Source: Aphidius gifuensis (lineage: Eukaryota; Arthropoda; Insecta; Hymenoptera; Braconidae). From it: a stretch of 64,000 nucleotides of DNA. How positions within the stretch are numbered: the first letter of the stretch is position 1; every line of letters begins with the position of its first letter. The DNA is taken from assembly GCF_014905175.1 (NCBI RefSeq), contig NC_057789.1, positions 20,786,555 through 20,850,554 on the forward strand. Direction: 5' to 3'. Below the pieces are notes generated by a model. That model saw only the letters and a program-made list of their open reading frames with translations, had not been told where the DNA came from and did no database searches. Shown piece after piece: positions 1 through 9,906 of the stretch. Made by a program: the position numbers and the translations under genes.

Positions 1-530
1 ATATTTTCTTTTATATTTACTGATATTTATGTGATATTTTCCAATATTTATCGTATTTTTATGTATTTTCCTTTATATTTACTGGTATTTACTAGATATT
101 TTCCCATTTTTATCGTATTTTTCTTTATATTCAATGATTTTTTCTTTAAAATTTCTCATAAATAATTTATATGTTCCCATATTTATCGTGTTTTTCTTTA
201 TATTCAGTGATTTTTCCTTTAAATTTTTCATTTATATCGTATTTTACTTTATATTTAGTAATCTTCCTATGAAATTTTCGTATATTTTCCTTCATATTTA
301 CGTGATATTTTCCCATATTTATCGTGTTTTTCTTTATATTCAGTGATTTTCTTTTTAAAATTTCTCATATTTATCGTATTTTTCTTTATATTCGGTGGTT
401 TTTCTCGATATTTTCATATATTTTTCTGTATTTTCCTTTATATTTACTGATATTTTCCCATTTTTATGGTATTTTCTTTTATATTCAGTGATTTCTCTTC
501 ATATTTACCAAATTTATCGTATTTAAATAA
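1..530. repeat. AT-rich minisatellite, TTCAGTGATTTTTC family
   Basis: Imperfect short repeats made from a few words: 'tttatattcagtgattttt', 'tatttactgatattttcc' and 'catatttatcgtatttttc'. No unit is perfectly conserved. The same words occur in the opposite orientation at 31.88-33.02 kb and weakly at 20.33-20.61 kb, so this is a dispersed family. Open frames in this stretch are compositional only (Phe/Ile/Tyr-rich). Confidence 0.85.
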
Positions 531-615
531 ATTAAGGGACTTAGAATATTTTCGGGGGGGGGGGGGGTCCAGCTGAAAAGCGAAAACAATAGGAAATTAA
601 AATTCCCTAAAAAAA
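531..615. repeat. G-run boundary box of the AT minisatellite
   Basis: 'ttaagggacttagaa' is followed by a run of 13 or so G and then 'tccagctgaaaagcg' and 'aaaattccct'. The reverse complement of this whole box occurs at about 31.78-31.88 kb, and a shorter version at 32.80-32.84 kb. In each case it lies at an edge of the AT minisatellite, so it looks like a family boundary. The G/C homopolymer length may be unreliable in the assembly. Confidence 0.7.
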
Positions 616-660
616 GATGTGTGTTATTGTACGCACAGGGAAGTGAAACTTCTTTAGTAA
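616..660 (+). repeat. Orphan end of the GAAGTGAAACTTC element family
   Basis: 'gtacgcacagggaagtgaaa' continuing into 'cttcttt' matches the left ends of the elements at 16.37 kb and 17.90 kb (palindrome at 640-652). I found no matching right end nearby, so this is probably a truncated copy. Confidence 0.55.
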
Positions 661-934
661 TTCTAATAAATAGTAATTGAAAGATCTCTCGTTGCATTAA
701 TATATTTTTGACTAGTTGTCTGTTCGCTCACCTTCCGAGTGAACTATTATGTTCATTCAGTCATTAACAATTATGATAGAAACTTTTTAATTTATTGATT
801 AGTTAAAATATTATGGTTCTATGTAAATGAAATTCTAATTTAAAAACGTAACACAGAATATAATTTTATATAAATATTTATATATTGAACAACTAGTCAG
901 CCAAACACTTCTATTACTATTTTATGTATACTTT

Positions 935-1111
935 TTATTTTATGTATATATATATATTCATCAAATACTGAGTTTTTTCAGTTGCTCTTTCATCTTTAGG
1001 ATTTTTGTCGGGATGATATCTTTTAAGATTTTCCCGATATATCAACTTTAGATGACTTAAGCTTTCAATATTATTGAATATTGAGTCAATTTCAGCCTCG
1101 TAATCTGACAT
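935..1111 (-). CDS. Small J-domain (DnaJ-like) protein, 58 aa
   Basis: The ATG at 1109-1111 opens a 58-codon frame ending in TAA at 935-937. Residues about 21-39 carry helix II and the diagnostic HPD tripeptide (RYHPDKNPKD), preceded by a basic Leu-Lys-rich helix, as in helix II and the loop of J domains that stimulate Hsp70 ATPases. The start of helix III follows (ERATEKTQYL), and then the frame runs into Ile/Tyr low complexity and stops. A normal J domain is about 70 residues, so the C-terminal helix is incomplete. Either an exon is spliced on further downstream or the copy is truncated. There is no zinc-finger or C-terminal DnaJ domain. Neighbouring DNA is repetitive, so it may be a relic. 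Confidence 0.5.
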   Translation of the reverse strand: MSDYEAEIDSIFNNIESLSHLKLIYRENLKRYHPDKNPKDERATEKTQYLMNIYIYIK

Positions 1112-1144
1112 ATTACAGCCTGAAAAATATAAATGAAATTAATC

Positions 1145-1235
1145 AAGAGGCACGGTAATGCCTCGCGTCAAGTATGAAAAAAAAAAAACAAGTGGGAGAA
1201 ACGAGATTAACTACCGTGCCTATATATTATCGACA
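1145..1235. repeat. Hairpin with AGGCACGGTA ends
   Basis: 'aggcacggtaatgcctcg' on the left faces 'cgagattaactaccgtgcct' on the right, separated by an A-rich spacer. A similar arrangement occurs at 2973-3030 (gagactcggtagagtctcg) and at 47866-47972 (aggctcggtagtg ... cactaccgtgcct). It reads as a small palindromic repeat family. Confidence 0.6.
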
Positions 1236-1289
1236 CAAAGCTAACCCTAACCCTCCAATTCCTCGGGAAATTATTTTAAAATATGATTG

Positions 1290-2965
1290 ATCAAATAAAT
1301 ATATTATGTCTTCTGATCATTTTATTAAATCAATATCAAACTTTTTATTAAAAAAAAAATCAGATTTTTTAGTTGTATACTTTTTTTTCAACTTTAAAAT
1401 CAATTTCAGAAATTGCGTTTTTCTTGATATTTTCTTAAAAACTCAGGGCACTCTGACAAACATTAAAAACCAAAATTAAATCAAAGCATTATGGCTTCCA
1501 AGTCCAGAGCAATTCGCCAACCTTATAAAATAAAATTGAGCAATAATAGTAGAATGGTGTGAGAGAACCTTTATTTATATCAGTACAGTACAGTATTCAA
1601 TATCGCAGCGATGGCGCGCGCGCCTTATGCCGTTGGGATATGGGCGCGAATTCTGCTCATCAGGTGTGCTAATGTACTAATATACAACATACACATGTCT
1701 GCTGATAAACGTAACCTTTTGTTTATACATCCTTTTGTCTTTATCGTGCCTTTGTTTTTTGTGCTTTTGGAATATATTATTTGATTGATGTGAAAAATAT
1801 TCTGTCTTCTGATCATTTTATAAATTAATTGAAACTTTTTAATAAAAAATAAAAACAGATTTTTAAGATGTATACTTTTTTTTCAAACTTCAAAATCATT
1901 TTCAGAAATTGCGTTTTTCTTGAAGATTATTTAAAACCTTACTGCACTCTGACAAACATTATAAAACCAAATCAGATCGAAGCAATATGGTTTCCAAGTC
2001 CAGAGCAATTTGACAACATTATAAAAATAAAATTGTGCAAGGTCATAGTAGATGGTGTGGAAAACCTTTATATTTACTGCAGTATCCAATATCGCATCGA
2101 TGGCGCAAATTAAATAATGATATTTTAAGCTATTTTCCCAAGTCACATGTTATTGTTTATTTTTCTTTCCATCAAGTTTAATGAGTTTTTTTTTTACATC
2201 ATATGTAAACAAAAATATAAAATATTTTTATTTACGAAAGGATTTATTTTCGAATATCTAAATCAGCTGCCAGAAGCATCGGTCTATAGAGCAAGAAAGC
2301 TAACATATTTAGATGGTGTGAAAAAACCTTTATATATGTCAGTATAGTATTCAATATCGCATCGATGCGCGAATCAAATAATGATACTTTAAGCTATGTT
2401 CCCAAGTCTCATGTTGTTATTGTTTATTTTTCTTTCCGTCAAGTTTAATGAGTTTTTTTTTTACAGGATATGTAAATAGAAATATTATTTATTTTTATTT
2501 AAGAAATTATTTACGAAAGGATTTATTTTTGAATATCAAAATCAGCTGCCAAAAGCATCTGTCTATAGAGCAAAAAAGCTAACATTTTTAGATGGTGTAA
2601 AAAAACCTTTATATATGTCAGTATAGTATTCAACATCGCATCGATGGTGCGCGCGCCATATGTTGTTGGGATATAGGCACGAATCTCAGGTCTGTAAAGT
2701 TAGCACATACATTATAGGACAATCAAACCAGACTATAAAAAAACAAAAAAAACGCACAAAAATTGCGGATTCCGCACAAAAAACGCATATAATTCGCAAG
2801 TAACTCCTGATATAGTCCGGTTTGATTGTGCTATAATGTATGTGCTAACTTCACATACCTGCAAATCCTGTCATGCTAATTATGCTAATATATACAACAT
2901 AAACATGTTTGCTGATGTACGTAACCTTTTGTTTATATATCTTTTCTTTTTTATTGTGCTTTTGG
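1290..2965 (+). repeat. Degenerate tandem repeat block, about four units
   Basis: Blocks beginning near 1310, 1825, 2150 and 2410 share 'aaactttttattaaaaaa', 'cagaaattgcgtttttcttg', 'gcatcgatggcgc' and 'acctttatatatgtcagtat'. Unit lengths vary (about 260-550 bp) through internal loss. One unit contains an 81-codon frame at 1868-2113 ending in RIDGAN. It could be an old duplicated exon, but I do not recognise it and its counterparts in the other units are broken. Confidence 0.6.
2676..2872. mobile_element. MITE with about 50-bp terminal inverted repeats
   Basis: The left end 'caggtctgtaaagttagcac' continues to 'atacattatagg-caatcaaacc', and the right end is its near-perfect inverse (reverse complement starts 'caggtatgtgaagttagcac'). 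The core of about 95 bp is A-rich and non-coding. The total of about 197 bp, with no frame, marks a non-autonomous DNA transposon. It sits inside the tandem repeat block. I could not settle the target duplication. Confidence 0.75.
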
Positions 2966-2972
2966 GAATATA

Positions 2973-3497
2973 TCAAGAGACTCGGTAGAGTCTCGCCTCA
3001 ATTTTTAAAAAACGAGACTCTTTACCGAGTATAAGTATTTTAAGTCAGTGGTCCGTGACGTCGTCGTTTTTAAGTTATCAAATGTCGTTCTAATTATTTT
3101 AAAAAAAAAAAAAAAAAAAACAGTTTCATTATATATATCGATGCTTCTCTTTCCAATGAGCCTACTCTCGATTTTTTCCAACAAATAATAAAAAAGATAT
3201 AAGAGTCAGTAAAAGCCAGGTATTAAATCTTACTAAAAAATAAATTTTCAAGCTGAAATGTCTAATTTCTTCGGATACGTTGCGCATACCCCGCGCTTAT
3301 CCCTACTCCTGAATTTTTTTTTACATGCATATATGTGCGTGTATGCAGCCGCATGTATTAGTTATTTATCATTGATGGTATAGCAGAATTTGTTTCTTTT
3401 TCCTTTTATATTTAAAGCGTACATATATAGTATACATACACGTTTAAATTTTTATATTCCAGAAAATTAGTATTCGATTAGTTCTCTACGACTTCAC
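2973..3497 (+). repeat. Dispersed repeat R2, copy 1
   Basis: Starts with the hairpin 'actcggtagagtctcg' and runs to about 'agttctctacg'. The reverse complement is present at 54.78-56.49 kb over its whole length, including 'gtggtccgtgacgtcgtc', 'gagcctactctcgatttttt' and 'gcgcataccccgcgcttatc'. In that second copy the repeat is split by a solo LTR. No coding frame is visible. Confidence 0.8.
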
Positions 3498-3529
3498 AGC
3501 TCTATGGTGTTATTTATTTTTCATTAGCA

Positions 3530-3958
3530 ATGTACAATTGTAGCTACGAACAAAAGCATTTAGAAAAATGTGAATCGTGTTCATATGCAAATGTTTCCTT
3601 GTCGAACGAATTTATGATAAATCTTTTAATACCAAATAAAAATAACACATTCACTTTACAAGAACTTATTGATCAATCACTATCATTGTGGCACGAAGGG
3701 GTTGGTACATGTGTCAATTGATTTAGATCAACGAAAATTCTAAGAAAGATTGAAGTCCTTAAAATTAATGATATCATTGTTTTAAGTCTACTCTACATCA
3801 ATAAATTTAAATGGTCAAGTAAAAATGATAATTGCTTAATCAAAGGAATACCCACTTCTCAAATTCACATTTGTGGTTCTACCAAGAAGACTAGAAAGAA
3901 GGAGAGTCAACTCCGTACATTGGAAATGGGACAAAATATGTCCTGTACCTCGAGCTAG
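3530..3958 (+). pseudogene. CxxC zinc-ribbon protein fragment, possibly USP-like; one stop
   Basis: One frame from the ATG at 3530 runs to TAG near 3958 with a single in-frame TGA at 3719-3721. It begins MYNCSYEQKH and has CESC at residues about 15-18. The stop falls after TCVN, exactly where a second CxxC pair would need its last Cys, so a TGC/TGT to TGA change is a plausible lesion. The next residues, with hydrophobic strands (KINDIIVLSLLYI), resemble the finger region of ubiquitin-specific proteases. That assignment is inferred from the CxxC/CxxC layout only. No catalytic Cys or His box is visible here, so at best it is a fragment. Confidence 0.35.
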
Positions 3959-4011
3959 CAATAACTGGCGAAGTAATGCAAAAAATGAAGGACTTTACAG
4001 AAAGATGTGAT

Positions 4012-5969
4012 ATCTAAACAAAAAAAAAACAGAGTTTTTTTTACAAAAAGGAGCATCAAGTATTCGAAATCCCCACTAATTATGTGATTATAGTAATTTT
4101 ATTTTATATTGATGTTTATTAATTTTTTAGATACAAAAAGATATAATACCAAAATGAGTCAAGAAGGAAATATTTAACGCATATAATTAAGTCTTAATCT
4201 TTGACAAAATTTTATACTTGACCCCGCCCGGTTCTTCCCAAATAAAATTTGAAGACTTTCACACCAATGCAGATCTACTGAGATTTAGTAGTCTTTCACT
4301 TTCAACATAAATGTATGCGCAGTCACAACCTCGCGACTTTATTCTAGTAGTTTCATATACAAGAGACAAGAATAGAGCGTGACAAGTGTGATTTTTTTGA
4401 AAATCTATGAAAAGTATTTGAATGATATTAAATTAATGTCTTAGAGCTCAAACGCACGACAAGCTAACTTTTGCTTGTAAACATGGCTGACGTAATTCTG
4501 AGTGATCTAAGCATGCGCAACACGTAAAATTACTAGAAAAACCACGATGGCTACATATTACTAGTTTTATGGGAATTAGGACGGCCATGTTTACAAGTTT
4601 GACACAACCCAACTTGTTGCGCGTGCTCAGTGCGCTTTACAAGCAAACGTTAGCTTGTCGTGAGTTTAGGCCTTAACCTGTTACACATGCTAGTGCGCTT
4701 TACAAGCGAAACTAGGCTTATCGTGAGTTTAAACCCTTAGCTTATTAGCATTGTAACTGAATTAAACTAGATTTTTTGATGATATCTAGGAAAATTGCAT
4801 AGTGGACACCACTTTTTACACTGTAAAATATATATTCGGCGCTCGTGTCATATTGTGTCATACGCATTCATTATTGAATTGTTGATTGACGAAAAAAGTA
4901 TATATATGTATAGATATATATATATTAGGGTGTTTTTTTTTTCGATATTTTTTTTTCTCTTCACCCATCTTTATACAAGTTCATACAACTCTGAATCATG
5001 CCCAGAAAAAATTTGAACTCAATTGAAAAATATTTAGAGGTGGTTCAGGAGTCATTTGTTTTTTCCATTTGATTAACATGGGGTTAATACACTTCATTCA
5101 CTATTTTGATCATGGAGGCTTTAATTTTCGACCGTTCAAGTTCACGTTGGTCTCATTTGATAGAGTATTAAATTCTATAGCATATAATATTCATAGTTTT
5201 GATCATTTATAATTAAAAAAAATAGTGAAATAATGCTTCAAAAAGGTAGTATTTAAAATTTTTTTGAAAAACAAAATTGTAAATGATCAAAACTATGAAT
5301 ATTATATGCTATAAAATTCAATACTCTATGAAATAAGACCAACGCGAACTTGAACGGTCGAAAATTAAAGCCTCCATGATCAAAATGGTGAATGAAGTGT
5401 ATTAAACCCATGTTAATCAAATGGAAAAAACAAATGACCCCTGAACCACCTCTAAATATTTTTCAATTGCGTTCAAATTTTTTCTGGGCATGATTTAGAG
5501 CTGTATAAACTTGTATGAAGATGGGTGAAGAGAAAAAAAAATATCGAAAAAAAAAAAAACACCCTAATATATATATATATTTAAACATGCCGACAAGTTA
5601 ACAAGATTGTACGCTGCCAGTCCTAAGCCTAGATAAAATGTGAAGGGTATATATATTATTATATTATATATATATATATATAATAATAATGGATAATTGG
5701 AAAATACCATTTACTCTGTTGTCGAGACGTGTGTAGGTTTTAAATTTTATTTGGGAAGAACCGGGCGGGGTCAAGTATAAAATTTTGTCAAAGATTAAGA
5801 CTTAATTATATGCGTTGAATATTTCCTTCTTGACTCATTTTGGTATTATATCTTTTTGTATCTAAAAAATTAATAAACATTAATATAAAATAAAATTACT
5901 ATAATCACATAATTAGTGGGGATTTCGAATACTGTAAAAAAAACTGTGTTTCTTTTTTTGTTTAGATAC
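4012..5969. mobile_element. About 1.96-kb element with 225-245 bp inverted ends
   Basis: The left arm 4012-4255 (tatctaaacaaaaaa, then cgaaatccccactaattatg, gacttaattatatgcg on the other strand, and a GGGCGGGGTCAAGTATAAAA box) is mirrored at 5745-5969. Between the arms are 4.26-4.92 kb of unannotated sequence with two inverse 'cttgtaaacatgg' boxes and a second foldback at 4925-5567. No transposase is present, so the element is non-autonomous. A diverged single arm recurs at 47.16-47.45 kb. Confidence 0.8.
4925..5567. mobile_element. Foldback MITE with TTAGGGTG/CACCCTAA ends
   Basis: Two arms of about 300 bp (4925-5225 and 5262-5567) are nearly perfect inverted copies. Shared landmarks include 'gaggtggttcaggagtcatt' and 'catggaggctttaattttcg'. 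The loop is about 35 bp. Ends read TTAGGGTG and CACCCTAA, flanked on both sides by TA, consistent with a TA-target Tc1/mariner-type non-autonomous element. Internal open frames are accidental. Confidence 0.85.
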
Positions 5970-6099
5970 AAATTATAATGGAAATAAATTTGATTTTAAT
6001 TCAGTAGCTATCTTCTCAATATTTGTATGAAAAAAAAAAAAAAAAAAAAAAGAAACGAATTATTTGATGTTAAAAAAATTTAATGTCAAATATTGATCG

Positions 6100-7030
6100 A
6101 TTTTTTCAACATCTTTTTTATGAGCGAATTAACCACAAACACATGATGGTGCATCATCGCCACCACCATGTATTTGTTCTATTATGATTGCTGTTGTTTA
6201 TATACGATCAATATTGTTGTTGTTATTTCGATTTCCACTCGGTACATCATTTATTAAATTATTATTTACTCCTGTTGTTGTTGTTTCATTGAATGATTCA
6301 TCTGTTCCATTTTTTTGTCCTTAACAAATTCATTCAAGATCATGAATTTATTTCGATCATGACAAGCACGAGCACTTGAATAACCACTATCTTGTGTATT
6401 ATTTGATTATTGGACAGATTCATTTCAAATACTCATTATTTGATCTAAAATGTTATTACAACTACCAGTACAAGTCTCATGAAAATTACCAGACATTGGT
6501 ATAGCACCTGGTCCTATTCTGAATTTTACTGATTTAGGATTACCAGTACATTTATCAGATGTTTTTGATAATATTTCAGTGTCATTAATTGTCTCTTGAA
6601 ATCCTATACAATCTAAAATACGAACTTTACTATCTTTACGTTCACGTAGTACCAAATTTTATCCACATATTATTTATTGTTGTTTGGTATTGTGATTATA
6701 ATGTTGCTGTCGTATTATGTCAAGCACTTGAATAACCACTATCTTGGGTTTTATTTGGTTATTTGACAAATTTATTTTTAATACTTCTTATTTGAATAAA
6801 ATTATTATAACAACCACCAGTAAAAGTCTCATAAAAATTACCAGACATTGGTATAGGATCTAGTCGTATTTAAAATTTTACTGATTTAGGATTACCAGTA
6901 CATTTATCACATGTTTCTGCTAATATTTCAATGTCATTAATTGTTTCTTGAAATCCTATACAATCTAAAATACCATCTTTACCATCTTTACGTTCACATG
7001 GTACCACATTTCATCCACATATTATTTATT
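6100..7030 (-). pseudogene. Tandemly repeated Cys-containing protein module, unknown
   Basis: On the minus strand the frame at 6425-6655 encodes about 76 residues including ILDCIGFQETINDTEIL, then DKCTGNPKSVKF and GNFHETCTGSCNNILDQI. A second copy of the same module lies upstream at about 6780-7010, carrying the same landmarks with several substitutions and an in-frame stop. Part of a third module (the codons around the 'aagcacttgaataaccac' stretch) appears again near 7075-7150. A polar tail follows downstream (about 6100-6420; Gln and Asn runs, HGGGDDAPSC). I do not recognise the family. Spaced Cys residues could bind a metal, but this is not shown. Confidence 0.4.
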
Positions 7031-7149
7031 GTTTTTTGGTATTGTGATTATGATGTTGCTGTCGTATTATGTCAAGCACTTGAATAACCATTATCTTGTG
7101 TATTATTTATTTATTCAACAGATTAATTTTAAATACTCATTATTTGATC

Positions 7150-7930
7150 AAAAATAACATAATAAATTATATATTGTATATAATAAAAGTTTTAACCTTA
7201 ATATTCACCTTTGTCTCTTGAATCTTTTATGTAACTAAAATTTTGAAACAAATTTTAAACAAATTTTTTCGTATCGTTGTCAAGGGAATAAATAAATAAA
7301 ACAAGATAAAAAATAATTTAAAATTACTTACCTTCATACCGTTACTTTCGTTGCATCCATCTTTTGTTTTTTTTTTTACTGCCCATTCTAAAGAAATTTC
7401 ACTTCAAAAAATTTTTAAAAAATTATAACAATAAAAAAATTGTAATTAATAATCAATCCTTATCAACAAGAAACTTGAAAAAATCTAATATGTTACAAGA
7501 ATTATAAATAAATAGATACATAAAAAAGTGATAGAATTTTTTTTTTTATTGATGTTTTAAAATATAATTTTATGAGTGACATATATGCTGTATTCTTCTC
7601 ACTCGCTCTAAAATTCAACCTTCAATTAATAATATCAATAACTTATCTGGAACTTATGCTTTCAACAGTCAATAATATATTTTTTATTTCAAATATATTC
7701 TTTACTATTCAATGTTTTTACTTATTCACTAGACTAGCTATCATTGCATTCAATACTAATTATTTACTTATTTTATATTTAAATAATTTTATATGAATAT
7801 AATTTTTTTTAAAGTTATTGCTTTCGTCTCGTAGATCTTATAGTCTGTTTTTTCATTTCATACTTTAAGAAGTTGAAATAATAAAACGTGGATTCAAGAT
7901 CAAAAAGCACAGTCTTTTAGTATTTATCAT
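7150..7930. other. Gene-free AT-rich stretch
   Basis: No supported gene. Long A/T tracts at 7365-7376 and 7540-7550. The 74-codon plus-strand frame at 7572-7796 is Leu/Ile/Phe/Asn-rich, with no recognisable domain, and looks compositional. Confidence 0.5.
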
Positions 7931-7934
7931 CACA

Positions 7935-8540
7935 TTTGCATTTGTACCATTCGATATTGTACATATATCGTCTGTATATACACATAAATTTTTCTAATTT
8001 TTTTATATTCATGTACAGTCATCGACGGTGCTCTTAATAGTTGGTTAGCTATACCTATGCGTGCAATTGTTATATCATCACCATCAAATCTGTTATATGA
8101 CCCAGTTACTGTGAGGTATGGCCATGATACCACATATACACCACAGTTGTTGGATCCTGGTTTTTGTTTAGGAATATCCTGTGGTACAAATAAAGTTCAA
8201 TTTCTCCAATCTAAGTAAATGAAGCATTTGTGGAAAAAATTAACGACTAGTAGCGTCCAATGATTGGCGTTGATGTGAACAGGGATAAACCACAAATCAA
8301 AATTATTTTATTTTCTTTGCCCAATTATAAAATCCTTGTGATTATTTTGTTGACTATTCAAAATGTTAACACAAAAACAAGTGTTGAATGAGGCAATGTA
8401 GAAGTCAGACTCTCGACCCATTTCATCAACATGTTTCAAAAATGAGTTGATAACGTCACAACATAATTCTTGTTGTGGTTGTAATGATCTCCAGCAACAA
8501 CCTGCTGTCAATATTTCACCATAACGATGGATATTCTGCT
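7935..8540 (-). pseudogene. Ulp1/SENP-like (C48) cysteine protease domain
   Basis: Reading downward from 8540, the frame gives EILTAGCCWRSLQ and CCDVINSFLKHVDEMG, which fits the substrate-binding front of Ulp1 proteases. It then gives INANHWTLLVVNF, CFIYLDW and QKPGSNNCGVYVV. The catalytic His is encoded at 8260-8262, the Asp at 8209-8211 and the Cys at 8143-8145, with the family Gln ahead of the Cys region. Order and spacing (H...D...Q...C) match C48 peptidases, which cleave SUMO or ubiquitin-like proteins. A frame break near 8308 and a stop just after the Asp motif (LDWRN*) mean this copy is probably dead. It is the C-terminal part of the composite element ending near 12.77 kb, on the same strand and directly after the transposase. 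Confidence 0.7.
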
Positions 8541-8544
8541 GGAT

Positions 8545-9186
8545 ATTCTAAATTTTTATTTATTAAATTTTCAATGAACAAACTATTTTGATGGTATGAT
8601 TTTATTAAGGGATTTGTTATTATCTATTGATTTATTATTACTTTCAAGTGGTGTATTTGGTGTTATCGTTGATTCAATGTCATCTATTACTTCTTCGTCA
8701 TTTAAATTTAGAATTATATCATCGATTGCCTTTTATGTATTTGTATCTGTATTTGTATTAAATACTGGCAATTCAATTATTTCTTCTTTTACCTCTTGTT
8801 GTACAAGTTTTTTATATTTGGGTTGTTTTAAAAATTTATTTTGACCTCTTTTCTTAGAGTTAATTTTTTTCTCTTCTGGAAACCACTGGTCAATTGTATC
8901 TTCCCATGCTTGATTTTCTATACTCTTTGATGTTTTTTTTAGTTTTTATGTTCTTTTTTTTTATTTTACACACTTTGACCTTGGACAATTGATAATTTCT
9001 AGCCTTTTTGATTACAAGCTTTACATCTTTGCGTTTAATTATTTTTTTATTTTTTTTGACCTTTCATTTTATTTTTAGTCTCGTGATCCATCGTTGCTTG
9101 TTTTATAAATCTATCCAGTTTTTTTTCACGAATTCGAGTTTGTCTTGCTGTTTGTAAAGACCATAACCGCATACAATGATATTTTT
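8545..9186 (-). pseudogene. Acidic/basic linker between transposase and protease
   Basis: Coding-like minus-strand segments connect the transposase tail to the protease. About 9060-9175 encodes CMRLWSLQTARQTRIREK and KKLDRFIKQATMDHETKNK. About 8590-8945 encodes SIENQAWEDTIDQWFPEEK, then KFLKQPKYKKLVQQEVKEE and an Asp/Glu/Asn-rich stretch with one in-frame TAA. They are in more than one frame, so indels separate them. No domain is recognised. Charged low complexity is usual in linkers. Confidence 0.5.
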
Positions 9187-9789
9187 TTATTGTTTTTTCC
9201 ATTCTCCGAATAAATCGTGGACACGAAATCCTTTTTTGATTTTCAAAAAATCATGCTTCACGGTCCTGAACCAATGCTCTACTGTTGCATTGGAATCACG
9301 TGTTTGGTACCACTGTTCAAACGTATCATCACTTTTACGTTGTATATGTAAATGACGTAAGATAACAGATGACCATAATGGATAAAATGGTAAAATATAT
9401 TCTAGCAAATAATTTACGAATTGAGGAAGATAGTAATAGTTTTCCAAGTTTTCAGTTGTTGCTGCACTTTTATTTTCATCATCGTTTTCTTGCTCTTTTT
9501 TTTTTGTTTGAATTTTTTTGTTATTTTTTTTACTTATGACATCTTTGAAACTGGTATCATTATCTTGTTTTTTCATTTTTTTTTTGATATTTTTTTTGGT
9601 TTTTAATACATTATTCTTATTTTTGGAATCAGGACCATTTTGTTTGTTTCCTATTTTTGTTTCAATATTTTTTTTTTTACTTTTGATAGCTACACAACTG
9701 ATTTTATTTTTTTGATTTTTTATTTTTTTGTTAGTACTTTTTTTTGGATTTTGTTTTCTTATTACTATCATCTTTGGAATCAGTGTCAC
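9187..9789 (-). pseudogene. MULE-like transposase, C-terminal part
   Basis: A 200-codon frame. The first half is a Lys/Asn-rich low-complexity insert. The second half is ordered: YYLPQFVNYLLEYILPFYPL, WSSVILRHLHI, then a motif around SNATVEHWFRTVKHDFLK and RVHDLFGEW. The block N-x-x-V-E-x-W-F-R is the part I associate with the last catalytic acidic residue region of this transposase group, so the Glu in VEHW is a candidate catalytic residue (inference). It ends in TAA at 9187. A gap of about 120 bp with no open frame separates it from the core at 9907, which could be an indel or an intron. Confidence 0.6.
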
Positions 9790-9906
9790 CTACTTGTTCT
9801 TCTATTTTTGTTTCTTTTTGTTCTTCTCTCTTTTTTTTCTTGTTCTTTTTTAAATTTTCTGTGTTGAAAATATCATTAGTAACTTCTTGAAAAATATTAT
9901 TAAAAT

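Noticed and set aside
1..530. Long open frames rich in Phe/Ile/Tyr in the AT minisatellite (also 31.88-33.02 kb)
   Set aside because: They follow from the simple repeat composition, exist on both strands, and show no conserved protein pattern between the copies.
9421..9867. Plus-strand Phe-rich frames
   Set aside because: They are the antisense of the Lys-rich linker in the minus-strand transposase; such mirrored poly-Phe frames are expected.
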